This document shows, piece after piece, positions 50,958 through 62,658 of a stretch of 64,000 nt of DNA (within the stretch, counting starts at the first letter, position 1; every line of letters begins with the position of its first letter). The stretch comes from Coprinellus micaceus. Taxonomy: Eukaryota > Basidiomycota > Agaricomycetes > Agaricales > Psathyrellaceae. The stretch lies in NCBI GenBank assembly GCA_951394405.1, contig OX596343.1:1302001-1366000 (forward strand), in the 5' to 3' direction. The notes beneath the pieces were generated by a model. That model did no database searches, was not told where the DNA came from, and worked only from the letters and a program-made list of their open reading frames with translations. The translations under genes and the position numbers were made by a program.

Positions 50958-53219
50958 ATGACTGTTTCCATGGACGATACCCCTGAGCTCCACCATGTCA
51001 AGCGCCAACATCTAGGCCTGGGAACCGCGTTCAGAGGAATCATTCACCCCTCCTCAACTCCTGAAGCCCGCATTCACCAGTACTTGGGGATCAAGTACGC
51101 CTCGATACCCTCCCGGTTTCGCCAGTCAAAGCTCGTTACATCCTACCCTACGGTGACGGACGCGACCAAACATGGGTGAGCACCCATGATGTCTCTCCGT
51201 CGTCCAGAATGGCTTGGTCTGACCCAAGCCCCCACGTATACTCTAGACCAATCTGCCCTCAACCTGCAGGCTCCGTTGAGGATCTACTCTTTGGCATTGC
51301 CCCCGACGCGATGCCATCCCAAGACTTGAAGCAAGACGAGTTCGAATGCCTAAACTTGAATATTACGTGCCCCAGCGGCTTCAACCAGTTCTCTCGACTT
51401 CCGGTCATGCTTTGGGTGCATGGGTACGTCAAGTCGGCTTATCACAGCTTTCCTGTGTTCACTGGGTCCGTAGCGGCGGGGATCGAGGCTCCGGCTCGCA
51501 CTGGGTGTATGATGGCGGTCCCTTGGTTCGAAAGAGCATACAGCTCCGACAACCCGTCATGGTCGTCACTTTCAAGTACGCCTTTCCCCATACAAACACT
51601 GTCCAAGGCTAACTGTTGTGTAGCTTTCGGATAGGGCTTTTAGGTTCCGCTTGCAGCCCCATGATCCGGGAAGACAATGTCGCTGGTGGGGACAAAGGCA
51701 CGGGGAACTATGGTGCGTGTCGTTTAACTGTAGAGGTGTGCAATCTCTAAAACCGCCGTCTCCAGGTCTTCGAGACCAACAAACATGCCTCGAATGGCTG
51801 CACCGTAATATCATTGGTTTCGGCGGCGACCCAGACAACATTACCCTCTTCGGCGCATCGTCGGGTGCAGCAGATATCGTATGCCACCTGCTCTCGCGGT
51901 CAAACCAGACAAGACCGATGTTTGCCCGGGCCATCATCCAGAGCGCAGTCTTCGAACCGAACATCCCTGACGTCCCTTCCGCGGGATGGCAGCTCTCCCG
52001 TGTGATGTCGTCCCTCGGTGCCACAGACATGGAGAAACTCAGGGCCCTCGATGTGAAGAAACTCCTAGGCCTTGGTGTCAACCTCCGTGTGATTGACGAT
52101 GGTGTTTTCTTTCGTGACGGGTGGAGGGATTACTTCGAACATACCCACAGTGGAAGGCGGAACCACCGCCATCCACCGCCCCAGAAGGCACACCCCGTGC
52201 CCCGCAGTGGAAGCCTCCTGAGGCCTCCCAGTGCTCACACGCACCACGGCACCCACGCCGTCCGCCAGTCTCGCAGTCGGTCGGCTGCGCGAACTCCCAG
52301 CTCTACGTCACGATGCGCGTCCCTCTGTAACTCTCGACCCGACGTCAGCGACGTCATCCAGCCTCTCATCATCGGTGACTCCGTCTCCGACTCTCTTCGA
52401 TGGTCTATTGAGGCTTCCTGCTGGACGTCGAATCAGGTAGTTCGGCGGGTTAAGGCGATCTGCATGACCCTCCACAAGGCGACCAACCTCCTCCGAGCAT
52501 ACGACATTACCTCAAATACTCCGCCAGACGAGATCGTCGACCACGTTCTCGAGATGGTTAACGATGCCAGAGTTGCATGGCCGACGGAGTGCATAGCGCA
52601 GAACGCTAAGCGAGAGAGAGGTGGCCACGGAGTGTGGCGGTATGTCTTCGATCAGGAAGGCCCGTACAGGGGTATTCCGCACCACGCGGCTGACCTCATG
52701 TATCTCTTCGATACTGTACCTCTGCCCGACGGCGTCTTGTCGCCGACCATCGACCTAGCCGATATGTGTTTTGATGACCATCTCGATGCGGGCAACAACG
52801 AACAGTGGTACAGTCCACATCTGCTTACCTGCAGCCCTCCGGACGGGGAGGGGGACTCTGATTCCGATATCGATTTCGATGATCAAGAGACGGTACGGGA
52901 TGGAGCAAGCGACTTTGGCATCTCAGACTCCTGCAGGTACAGCGCTGGGGATGAATGGGATACGGTGGCGGTGGACGAGTATTCGTATAGGAACGTACGG
53001 GACACGATCCAGAGAAAGTGGATCGCGTTTGCGTATGGGGAGCAACCGTGGCGGGATGACAAGGTGTTTGTGTTTGGGCCCGAGGGGGAGACGGGAGAAA
53101 GAAGTAAAGTCATATTCGAGGGTCGGAGAAGAAGGGAGTTGTGGGAGAATACGCTCGAGCCCTTGGGCCATCAACTCGTCTCGAAAGTCGGTTTGGAGTT
53201 GAGTAGAGGCCCAGGCTAG
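50958..53219 (+). CDS. Type-B carboxylesterase-like hydrolase, 679 aa
   Basis: Exons 50958..51175, 51247..51423, 51474..51575, 51624..51712, 51766..53219; phases all close. Alpha/beta hydrolase landmarks: GPICPQPAGS, oxyanion hole VHGGGDRGSG (rebuilt only after splicing), NFRIGLLGS, GNYGLRDQQTCLEWLHRNI, nucleophile elbow GASSGAA (Ser about 227) and the His region GIPHHAADLMYLFDT (about 500). The usual GESAG elbow is changed to GASSG. There is no signal peptide, so it is probably intracellular, unlike most secreted fungal carboxylesterases. A His/Arg/Ser-rich low-complexity linker (about 320-380) and acidic insert (GEGDSDSDIDFDDQE) interrupt the fold. Substrate unknown. Confidence 0.87.
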
Positions 53220-53390
53220 GTGCCCGTCAACCCCATGCGCGCCGCCGTCCTTTCGTCGTCTCCGAGCTTTGTTTATGGCTACCATTGCACATTGACCCTA
53301 CTGATCTATCACGCTCTTGTTTTCAGTCTACTCCGCTATTTGCTTTGGGCTTTATCGTCGTCGCTCTTTTATCGTTCCATGTATCCATTT

Positions 53391-53750
53391 ACTACAGACC
53401 CGCTATCTTCTCGCATCCAGATTGTAGCACTAGCATCATGCTCTCCTCATTTCATGTTCCCACGTTTCGTCCCGACTACAGTTCGCGTGGCCCGTATCAT
53501 TACAAACTCGCTAGTGCACACCACATGTACAGTACTAACGGGTAAAAAGTATCTATAATTTGCATTATCATCCAATAATCATGCCACGCCTCTTCACTCG
53601 GCAGTTGCAGCTGCTTATCGAGTCTCCGCACTCTCGTTATATGGAAATAGTGCCCTTTGTTTAGAGATCCTTCGCGATATATATCACCAGGTTCATTGAG
53701 TGGACGGATTCAAACAATGCTTCAGGCCCATCGGGATGCTCCATTCCGTC
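53391..53750. repeat. Direct repeat A: decayed copy of the F-box gene's last exon and 3' flank
   Basis: Aligns in the same orientation with 55852..56220. Read on the minus strand it matches the F-box final exon (DGxEHPDGPEALF) but has an in-frame stop (GATCTCTAA). It lies 170 bp after the esterase stop and directly abuts the inverted duplicate. Confidence 0.85.
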
Positions 53751-53788
53751 TTTCTTATCCCCGGTTTGTAGTATTCTGCACTATACGG

Positions 53789-53837
53789 AATATCCTGATC
53801 CCTCGTCTAGCGCCTTAAACCGCTCGGCCGTCTCGCC
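53789..53837 (-). pseudogene. Truncated tRNA-Leu pseudogene
   Basis: The minus strand starts GGCGAGA, then GGCCGAGCGGTTTAAGGC, like the intact tRNA-Leu at 23239. Position 33 is G not T, the intron hairpin is lost, and similarity ends within the intron; variable and T arms are absent. Confidence 0.85.
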
Positions 53838-54250
53838 TGGTGTCTTTGGCGCCGGGCGCTTAATTTTGGTTCAGGAGGAGAGGGCCAGAAAGAGAGGGGG
53901 AAGAAAAGAGGGGGAAATAAACAACGCCTGTCCGTCTTACGCAAAGTGGCCTCCGACGCCTATGTTTGAGCGATCTACTAGCCCGAGGGGAACACTTACT
54001 CCCATTTCCGTTTAACTTTCATCTCCGGAGAGTCGAGAGTTGTCCGCGCCCATTGGGCGCTTAATTCAGGATACGTCTGCCCAGGCCCCTCATGCTAGGT
54101 GCCGTAAGACAACGAGGGTTATAGGAGCGCCAAGGCTCTGATTGGTGGTAAAATTAGTTGATTCAAAGAACGATGCGTGTACGAGGTATGTAGATGTGTG
54201 GTAGTATTGCCGGTCAAGGAATGCGGTTCCAACACTTCCGCACGGGATTC

Positions 54251-55249
54251 TCATGATTGCTTGCACTTGTACCAGTCGAGGTTGAAGGTCTTATCACCCA
54301 TTCAGCACCTATGGTCCGTCCACTAGAAGTGAGAAAGACACTTACAGTGGAAAACGATCCCTCGGTCTGGTATCGAGAGAGTGAGTACTTGTATAGGGAT
54401 GTTAGAATGACTTGAGAAGCTTACAGCATTCTTGAGCCCGATGTATCCGGTCCCTTGCAAGTCTGGAGAGTTATTCACGCGCAGCTGAGTTGCGGCGGTG
54501 ATGATCCCTGGAGTTCCGCATGGTGCCTGCCAATTCAGGGAGTCGAAGACATCGCGAGACTTGTACAACGTCTCGAGGACTGGACCCCTTACTTCGGACC
54601 TGGCACTATGTGAGAGGATCTCTCCCTTAACTGATTCCCGTGTATCAATCTGTGTAGAGAGTGAAGGTGATAAACGAAACGAACGCACGGTAAAATAGAA
54701 ACTGGTGAATTGCTGCTACATTTGCGTCGAGTTTGTAATAGCCGAGCTACACGAAGCAGTTGTCAGTGAAAGGCTTGTAACCCATGACTTCTGACAGCGA
54801 CTCACGTATTCTGAGGATGAAATAAGGAAGGTGGACTCGGAGGGGAGCTCGTACCCAAAGGACATCAGGCAGGTCCTTCTATTACTTGCGACAGGGATTC
54901 CGGGCCCAGCTTCGGCGTAGAGCTCGGAGAACTGGACAGACATCTGGGCCTTATCACCTGTTTTTCCATCGGGTTATGAAAGTCAATTCCCCAACCCTGA
55001 GTTGAGCGCAGAGGCGTACCGCTGAGTGTAACCGTCGTGCTACCTGGAGGACAACCCGTACCGTCGAGACGCACACTCGTACTGCAGGGGTAAAGGGTCG
55101 ATGGCTACCGAATCCGTGAGAGTAAGGTATACTGACATGTTGAACTCTGGAGGAGCAGTAGCAGTAATACCGGGAAGCTCTTCGAGGGCAGGCGCGGAGA
55201 GCACGCGCAAAGTCGACACTAGGTAGCAGACGACGGTCAAAATCAGCAT
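54251..55249 (-). CDS. Secreted DUF4360-family protein, copy 2, 216 aa
   Basis: Seven exons on the minus strand: 55249..55137, 55081..55020, 54957..54806, 54746..54689, 54630..54425, 54366..54346, 54289..54251, mirroring copy 1 exon for exon. Five exons have identical lengths (113, 62, 152, 58 and 21 nt). It keeps the signal peptide (MLILTVVCYLVSTLRVLSAP), GTGCPPGSTTVTLSG, YAEAGPGIPVASNRRTC, SARSEVRGP, APCGTPG and the closing NLDWYKCKQS. The penultimate conserved region lacks one codon compared with copy 1, so frame has been preserved despite divergence. Its TATA box is also kept. This argues for a functional gene under constraint, although every other gene piece in the duplicated block is broken. 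Confidence 0.85.
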
Positions 55250-55301
55250 GCCTGGTAGTAGGTGCTTTGGAGGGCTTGTAGGGAGTTTGGGGGTAGCTTC
55301 T

Positions 55302-55310
55302 CTTTATATA
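55302..55310 (-). promoter_or_regulatory. TATA box of DUF4360 gene 2
   Basis: TATATAAAG on the minus strand, 53 bp upstream of the ATG at 55249; equivalent to TATAAAAG before copy 1. Confidence 0.6.
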
Positions 55311-55582
55311 GGCTACACATAAATTCACCGTTGATGCCTGGATCACTGGCAAACATCTTCAGAACTTGGAATTCAGGAGAAGCCTTGTCAGTACTTCTTG
55401 TCCGGCCAATTTGGGCACCGTCGGGGCTCGACGCTATCCAGACCCCACGCTGTCCACGACTTACCACTCGGTTGGTTTATTCAAACAAGTTGCGCAAAAC
55501 GATGCCACATTTTCCTTGGTAGACGGTTCAAGCTTTCAAAAGTGAATGAATGGCCGAGGGCGTGCTTTGAACAGGCCAAATC

Positions 55583-55846
55583 TTAATTCCCTTGCTTCTC
55601 CGCGGCCTCGTACAAACATCGCTCGGCTTCGCTAGCAGCTCGTAGGGCGGGGCGAACTCAACCTAGAGTACAATGAGGGCGAGCACGCCACGATCCGTAG
55701 CGAGAAGACTAGCTTACAATGTTTCCGGTGTCCAAAATCAGCTGAAGAAACCCATTAGCGCCGTCCTCACGCCGCGTAGAAGAAAAGAACGTACAATCTT
55801 ATCTGCATCAATGATGGTCTGCAAGCGATGTGCGATGGTCAGTACA
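55583..55846 (-). pseudogene. Relic of the ABC transporter 3' end
   Basis: On the minus strand it matches the end of ABC exon 28, exon 29 and exon 30 with their introns, including the final stop region. It lacks everything upstream and has lost roughly 45 nt inside the exon-30 part, so it cannot encode the transporter. It marks one edge of the inverted duplicate. Confidence 0.88.
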
Positions 55847-55851
55847 TATCT

Positions 55852-56220
55852 ACTACAGACCCGCTATCCTCTCACCTTCCGATTGTAAAGTTAGCGTGCT
55901 CTCCTCGTTTCACGTTTCCAGCTTTCGTCCCGAGTCAACTACACGTCGCGTCCCCAGTACATACCATTACTAACTCTCTAGTCCACCACATGTACACTGA
56001 CTATGGGTAAAAAGTACATATACCTAATTTGCATTGTCATCCGATAATCACCCGCACGCCTCTTCACTGGCAGTTGCAGCAGCTTGTCGAGTCGTCGCAC
56101 TCTCGTTGTAAGGAAACGGTACCCTCTGCTTGGAGATCCTCCGCGGTATATATCACCTGGTCCACGGAATGGAAGAATTTGAACAGGGCTTCAGGCCCAT
56201 CGGGATGTTCTATTCCGTCC
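55852..56220. repeat. Direct repeat B: functional last exon and 3' flank of the F-box gene
   Basis: Same orientation as repeat A (53391..53750). This copy contains the real final coding exon of the F-box gene (56220..56064). It abuts the ABC relic on its left. Confidence 0.85.
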
Positions 56221-58645
56221 CTGTCAGTTGAACGTCAGCCCGCTATGAGGTCTCCGGTGCAAAATCAAACAGTCGACCTACCTCTTCGCTGCATCGGTAT
56301 ACCCAGTGGTTCTTCGGAAGGTTGAATTCCTTCCTAGGCACCAGAAATACGGACGATAGCCTGGTATCATCTGTCGTTGTTCGCAGGCGGCTGCCTTGTC
56401 GGAGTCGTCACCCCGGAGCTTGGCGTACCATGCAGCTTGGTCTTCCTCCTTTCCTGTGTGTTTTCTGGACAAGTGAAGCTAGATATAAAAAAAGTACGCT
56501 AAAGGAAATGCTGGGGCGTAGTAATCGGTGTGAATGGCTACGTACCGCTTTATGCCATCGCATGGCTTCCCGCCCCTTACCTTCATCGTAACACTGGCAC
56601 AGAACTTCAACGTACGGTTGAAGTTCCTCTAGCTCGGCTGTCGTGGTCGAACGATCCAGCTCGAGCGCATCCAACATCTTCACTATATGAGCGTGGCCTC
56701 CATCGTCGAACCAGCAGTTCTCGAGATCGTTCCAGAGGCTAGACCCGAGCCTGCCGGGTTTGTGTTTAAAGGAGCTCTTGATAATCTTATCCTGTTCAAA
56801 GAGCTCCGCAGAGTCATTTTTAGGTGCAAGCCCGAGGGGCTCAGCTCCAGCACGCCTATGGTAGTGCTCAATGGAGTAGGTATAGTTGCAAGGGTGGATA
56901 AAGGCCATGGAATAGGGATAGCATGAACCGCAACCCTTGCACCAGAACACAGTTGACGCCAGTTCTAACACGCTTGCGTCGATGTCCTGGCCTGCGTATG
57001 TCTTCGATTGACGAACATATTTTAGGAGCTGTTCAGATTTTTCCTGCATGCGTTCATCGCACCAGGTAGGCATCCGCGTGATAGCTCGAGCCACAGAGGC
57101 TGGTAGCTCCTCGCCGGAAAGATCGGAACCAAAGAGCGCCTCGCGCCACTCAGGCATATCGAAGGCGACTTGTGCAGCGCTAGGGAAGACTTTATCTGGT
57201 GCCTGTGAGAAGGCGTATGACACGAAGGCCGGCTTGAACCACTTGCTGAGACGCGTGAGGACCTGCTTTTTCCTAGCTTCTCGTGACAGGTAAGTTCTCT
57301 CGCCCTCCATGAGCGCGACCAGCTTGGGCTGCACTCGTTGCCACTCTGTATCGGCATGTGAGGCAAGCTCAAAGACACACTATTCGAAACATACCTTTCT
57401 CTCCTAGCTCTCTGATTCCCGGTTCGTAGCATTCGACTTTGTACACCAGATAGCCTGCTTGGCGGGCCTTGCTACCTCTGGGACGTTTGAAGTTCAGGAG
57501 GAAGGAGGCGCATTCTTCAGTCCAACCTACAATGTTGAGGGGTTCTTTGTAAGCTACTGCAGATGAATAGATGTCACAACGTCTACGGACTCACCTAGCA
57601 GGGATAACCGTTCAAAGATCCTGGAAAGTATACTCTTATCGTCAACGCTAGGCGCCTTGGGATCCCAAGCTACTTACTGCTTCTGCCTGACTTCCCGCAT
57701 GTGGCCTAACCAATCCAAACAGCCACGACGATGCTACACGACACGTATGCGTAAGATTTCCTGGAGAAACGCTCATAACGGGCAAGAACCCACCTTCACC
57801 TGCGCGTAAAATGCAAAGCGATGCCTCTCCCCGAATTGCCACATGGCACTCTCGTCATTCACGTCAATTTGCTTGGATCGCTCGACCAGTGTTTTGATAC
57901 TCTCGATGTCCCAGTGCCCGTGTGGGTATCTTGACTCTGGTGATGTCGACTCTCCGTTGTCCCACTCTCCTTCTCTGTCCCACCTAGCGGTGGTAACCAT
58001 GGGTGCCATCACCTCGAGCATGGGACCCACCCTTTGCCTGAGATTTGACCCTCCGGGAATATTGTCCAAGGTAGCGAACCTGCACCCGTTTGTCAATAAA
58101 ACCCATTGAGTGATCGTGCTATGAGGCCCTTTGGAAAAAGCTTACTTCTTTGGAAAGCAGGCCAGGCAGAGGTTGGTATTGGCAATGTATATAGCCTTTA
58201 CCCTGTCAGGGTCTGTTAACTGACAATCCTGAATCGCATCCTTGGGTGAGCGTTTGTGGTTCGGACCGAGGCTGGCAGATGAACGTACGTCACAGGTGTC
58301 AAAGAACATGAGGTGAGTATATCTGGGCTCCGAAAGTCCCTTAGGGCAAGGAGGTAGCATCTCGACCGAACGGAGAGCCGGTATCCAGAACGACGTCCTC
58401 GCTAATCGCCTATTCATCAGATATCGTCGGAATGTCTTCGTCGTTCGCGCCAACTGCAAAAGGGCACTCGGGCCCAACACAAGGAATATCTAAAAGCGCC
58501 TCAGCTAACGCCTCAACCCCGTGAACGCGGCTTGCCAACATACCTCCCGCAGGATATCAAGTGGCAACCCAGACATCATATCTGCGCCTCCCTCTCCGTC
58601 CTTGATGCTAAGTGTGCTTACAGCGTTCGCTGGTACGTCCTCCAT
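56064..58645 (-). CDS. F-box protein of the agaricomycete expanded type, 699 aa
   Basis: Probable substrate adaptor of an SCF ubiquitin ligase. Nine exons on the minus strand: 58645..58544, 58489..58146, 58079..57794, 57733..57678, 57620..57595, 57526..57395, 57345..56546, 56478..56282, 56220..56064; phases close throughout. The F-box is at the N-terminus: GLPLDILREIFLVLGPSALL, then LARTTKTFRRYLMNR. A Cys pair (TNLCLACFPKK) and later clusters (WCKGCGSCYPY) resemble the zinc-binding Cys of this basidiomycete family. The rest is helical with no recognised repeats. The start at 58645 (MEDVPANAV) is the first ATG giving a short leader before the F-box; an ATG 30 residues later is possible. The final exon lies in direct repeat B. 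Confidence 0.83.
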
Positions 58646-59017
58646 TCTCAAGACGCTTCCTAAGCAGAGGGTTCGAAAGGCGATGTTGTGGTTCAAGCTC
58701 AAGAGGCGTGGAAATAACCACGGACAGTGACGTCTGGCAAGTTGCTCTCGTCGGAGTTGAAATGCCCCTATTATCTCACGTGCAAAACCCCTTTCAGGAT
58801 ATCCGGGAATTAAGCGCCCCGGCGTCTGTTTCCATGCCATGCCCTTCAGTGGGCATGCGCAGGAAGATATCGAGGCAAACGGAATCTCCATATCACCTGC
58901 ACAAAGCCCCGACTTACCCTAACCAAAGAAGCAACCTCATCTAGAATTGTCTGTACTACAAAGCAAAAAGATAACAGCTAATACCACTGGGCCCGCCGCC
59001 CCTGACACATTTTCATT
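58646..59017. other. Intergenic between F-box gene and NAA15
   Basis: 372 bp: promoter of the F-box gene and 3' flank of NAA15. TTAAGCGCC occurs at 58810-58818. No gene seen. Confidence 0.5.
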
Positions 59018-62000
59018 CTAAACCTGCTCCTGCTCCTCCTCCTTAACCGGCCCAGGCCTCTTCATCACCTCCTCCTTCAACTTCGCCTTCTCGTCCCCCG
59101 TTTTAAAAACCGTCGAAAGCCCAAACCTCTCGTCGCACTTTGCGCGGAACTCGTCGGCTCTGGGCGATTTGGTCCGTTGGAGGAATGTTAAAGCGGCTTG
59201 GGCGTCCTACACAGGAAGAAGAAATTTAGCGTTAGCATGGTCACGGATCAAGACAAGGGCGGTGGAATGGGGTGAGAACGGACCTTGATAGTGAGTTTGA
59301 CCTCTGCGTTGAGCAAGGAGAAGATCGTGCCGTCGACTTCGTCTACAGGGGCTTTCAAGATCCTGGATGCACTTGCAGCGGCGATGACGGCCTTAGGTTC
59401 CTGGGAGTGTTTCTGGAGGTACTGCGAGTTGAAGGTCTCGGGTGACACCTCAGCAGGGTACAGCTTCTTGACTGCCTCTTCGAAGACATTCTTGACGGGT
59501 TCCTTCAGGTCAGACAGGGCCGCAGCTACAGGGCCAGCCCAATTAGTAGGTTCAGTCGAGGATCGTCGAAAAGGGAGTTTAACGCACCTCTGTGCTTCAA
59601 ATCCACAATCCTCACATGTACCTCCGGATGCTCCTCTCCACCCACCCTCTTCGCCTTCTCCAACGCGCCCACAGCCTGAAGATACTTCCCCCTCCTCACC
59701 GCCACATTATACACCGCAACCCACACCCCCACATTCCCCTCCTCACGGTTCTTCAGCAACTCCAACTCCAATAAAGGCTGCACAAGCTTCCACGCCTGCT
59801 CCAAGACGGGGGTGCCTTCGCCCGCGAGCGCCTTGAGGCCTTCGGGATCTTCGTCCTTGCCGGCGGGGGGCTCCAGACCCTTGTCCTCGTTCGAGCTTTG
59901 CTGAGGAGTCTTGCCGTCGATGGCGTTGACCTTTGCGGCTGCTGCTGCTGCTTTCTTTTTGGCTTTCTTTGCGGCCTTCTTGGCTGACTCGGAGAGTTGT
60001 TCTGTGGTTAGTCGATACAACGTGTTAGTGATAGGAGGATACGTAGAATAAAGAGCGAGAGGGCCCACCAGAAACGGCGGTCAGCGACTTGACGATTTCG
60101 GGGTCGTCGTACGAGGCAACGAGGATGTTGGCACCGTTGACCGCGGCGGTGACGTACGGAGCCTGGGACCGGACGGTATCCTCCCACTTCAACATCCTTG
60201 TATGCTGCGTTAGCCGTGATACACAAAACGGGGATTAGGAGCGTTCAAACACCCACCTCAAGTAAGTCATGATATTGAATTTGCGCAGGCAGTACCCGTG
60301 GAAATCGTACTGGTCGTCCTCGATTTCGTCGTAGATCTGTGGGTGCGGGGGTAGATAGAGAGATGATTAGAGTTAGGGGAGAGGTTGTAGAGTTGGATAG
60401 GGGACCGAACGCACCCTCTTGACAGCCATATACTTCTTGAGCGCGAGGTTGGGCTGCCCGTTCTGTTCGTGGGCTTTAGCTTCTTCGAGGATGTACAGCA
60501 TCGACTGCATGTCTTCGAGGTCGGCCCCTGGGCTGGCGGCGTCTTTCTACATCATCGCGTCCCGAGTTGTGAAGCAAAAGGTGAAGTGGGGGTGCGAAAA
60601 GGGGGAAAAGGGATCGTAAGCACACTCGTGTATACCCTACAAACACCAAAGGAAGAGGGAAGATTAAACACCTTGGTAAACAGCCCAAACACGTCGCCCG
60701 CCTCTTTCACACATCCCGCTCGTAGCAGGTACTTCCCGGTCTTCGTATTCAAGAACCTATCCTGCCCATCCAACAACCTCGCGTCGTTCACACACGCCGC
60801 CGCACCCATATAGTCTCCTGCCCTTTTCAACACCCTCCCCTTGAACAGATGCAACTCAGGAAGCGTGGGAGTGTGGTCCAAGGCCTCTTCCAGCAACTCG
60901 AGAGACTGTTGATGACGACCCAGGGCGGAGTGGTGTTGCGCGAGGAGGTACAGTGCCCAGAGGTATGTGGTTGGCTCTTCCGATCCCGATGGGGTAGACG
61001 AGGCTTCCTTGAACTCGGCCTGAAGGCGTTCCACAATCTCTTCAATAGCGGCGCACTTCGTTTCGTCGGCGTAAAGGGACTTCAAGTCTGAGAACAAGCT
61101 CGGGATGCCCTTCACCAAGCTGCTCTTGATGTACTCCTCCGCGCGGCGCTTAAACTCGTCCCCGTCGGAGAGAACGAGGCCGAGGCGTTTAGACGCGCGG
61201 GCGCGGGGGAACTCGGTGGTGAGTGCGGAGATGATGTCGAGGGCTGCGGGGTCGGGTTGGGAGGGGGTGGTAGGGTCGATTGGGTGTCCTTTGGAGGCGA
61301 GGTATCCGACGTAGTAGCTGTAGCAGTCGGAGTTGCGTTCGAGGAGGGTGTGCCATGCTTCTTCGGCTTCGGTGGAGTCGAGTTTGGTTAGGAGGCGTGC
61401 TGTGGGTAGACACGGGGGTGAGGAGGAGGATGGGGGATTGCGAGGGATGGAGGAGGCGTACCGCGGGTTTCGGAGATGGCGGTCTTATCCACGATGTCGC
61501 GGTTACGGGAGTGAGAGTCGAGCAGGGAGAGGGCTTCGGTGTGCTCCCCGAGCTCTTCGAGGATGTGGATGTAGTATAGTAGGGTTTCGGATTGCTCGAC
61601 GTCGTGCGATGGGACGTTCTACGATTCGAGATTAGGGGGACAGGTAGGTGTCGTGTGCGTGGGCGTACCTTCAGAGTGGCTAGGTACTTTTCCAACACCA
61701 CCTTGGACTCCTTGAGGTTCCCATTCAGGTAGTGCGCGACCGATAGTCCAACCCAGTGTTGCCGGAGGTTGGGGCGGAGTCGGAGCAGGGTATGACGAGT
61801 TTCGACGAGGCTTTCGTACGAACGTAGCTGGGTCTGAAGCGATGCCGCGTCGCGCAGGATGTTGATGTTCTCCTAAACCTCCATGGTAATCGTGTAGATT
61901 GCATACCAATTAGGTTACGCACCTTGTCGAACCGAAGGGCTTGACTATACGACTTGAGCGCTTCCTCGTAGTTTTTCTCCCCTTTCTGGATCAGCCCGAA

Positions 62001-62330
62001 GACGTGCCAAACGATATGTGATGTGAGGTCGAGTCGGACACCCTTCTTCACGAGATCGATGCCTTCCTCCCGGCGGCCCATATGCACGAGAACGAGCCCC
62101 TTCATGCATAGCGACTCTAGAGGCCATAACCATCATCACTCAAGCTATGTCCACAATGGAATTCGAATGATATCCTACGTACCGCCGTGCTCCGGAAACT
62201 TCTTGAGGATGGTATCGGCGGTCTTGAGACCCTTTTTGAGCTGGCGAGACTCGTAGAGGTTGAGGAGCTCCTTGAAGAGGCCGGCCTCGCGAGATGGGAG
62301 GACCTTTTTGTTTGCGAGGGCCTTGGACAT
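59018..62330 (-). CDS. NAA15: NatA N-terminal acetyltransferase auxiliary subunit, 871 aa
   Basis: Naa15/Nat1 anchors the catalytic subunit Naa10 to the ribosome for co-translational N-terminal acetylation. Eleven exons on the minus strand: 62330..62183, 62116..61923, 61872..61669, 61618..61462, 61399..60672, 60546..60415, 60336..60257, 60196..60069, 60001..59588, 59525..59284, 59206..59018. TPR repeats cover most of the length, starting LPSREAGLFKELLNLYESRQ, then KGVRLDLTSHIVWHVFGLIQ and ENYEEALKSYSQAL-like repeats that match the family closely. The C-terminal third has the conserved YDEIEDDQYDFHGYCLRKF and a Lys/Ala-rich helix (AKKAAKKAKKKAAAAAAK). Length is normal for the family. The fifth intron (125 nt) is the longest. 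The Naa10 gene is not in this window. Confidence 0.95.
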
Positions 62331-62658
62331 TATTATCGGGTGAAGAGATCAGAACGCCAAGGGTCGAGCGCTTGATCACTTCTGGTCACCCCTCGGAGCT
62401 TGAACTTAAATATTCATACCAGGGGTCATTTGGGCAGGTAAATGGCGGAGGAATGGGAGACTAGTATTTTCAAGGTCATGTAATGGTAGAGTAATTGCTC
62501 GTTCCACTTCCATTAGGCTCTCGTTGACCGCTGGATGAGTATCCGGGGCTCCCAAAGAAGCGAAGGGATTTGGTTGGGACGAGGCCACAAGTCGCCGGAA
62601 AACCTCCAGGGCTGTAAGGTGAGCAGAGGGATCTCCCAATCGCGGACCGACAACGCAC
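62331..62658. other. Upstream region of NAA15
   Basis: 328 bp between the NAA15 start and the stop of the next minus-strand gene. A minus-strand open frame (62669..62406, 87 aa) overlaps it and looks protein-like (LTALEVFRRLVASSQPNPFA), but it conflicts with the better-supported last exon of the neighbouring gene. Confidence 0.35.

Larger units (their letters stand above)
53789..55846 (-). repeat. Derived copy of the ~2-kb inverted duplication
   Basis: Same order of parts as 21247..23290 but on the minus strand: end of ABC transporter, DUF4360 gene, 3' flank, 5' half of tRNA-Leu. Both edge genes are truncated here and intact at the other locus, so this is the derived copy. It is flanked by direct repeats A and B. 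Confidence 0.88.

Noticed and set aside
51651..53219. One long open frame running through the esterase intron at 51713-51765
   Set aside because: The in-frame read-through loses GNYGLRDQQ; splicing at 51713-51765 restores the family sequence.
53220..53558. Plus-strand open frames after the esterase
   Set aside because: They lie in the 3' flank and in direct repeat A; no splice or homology support.
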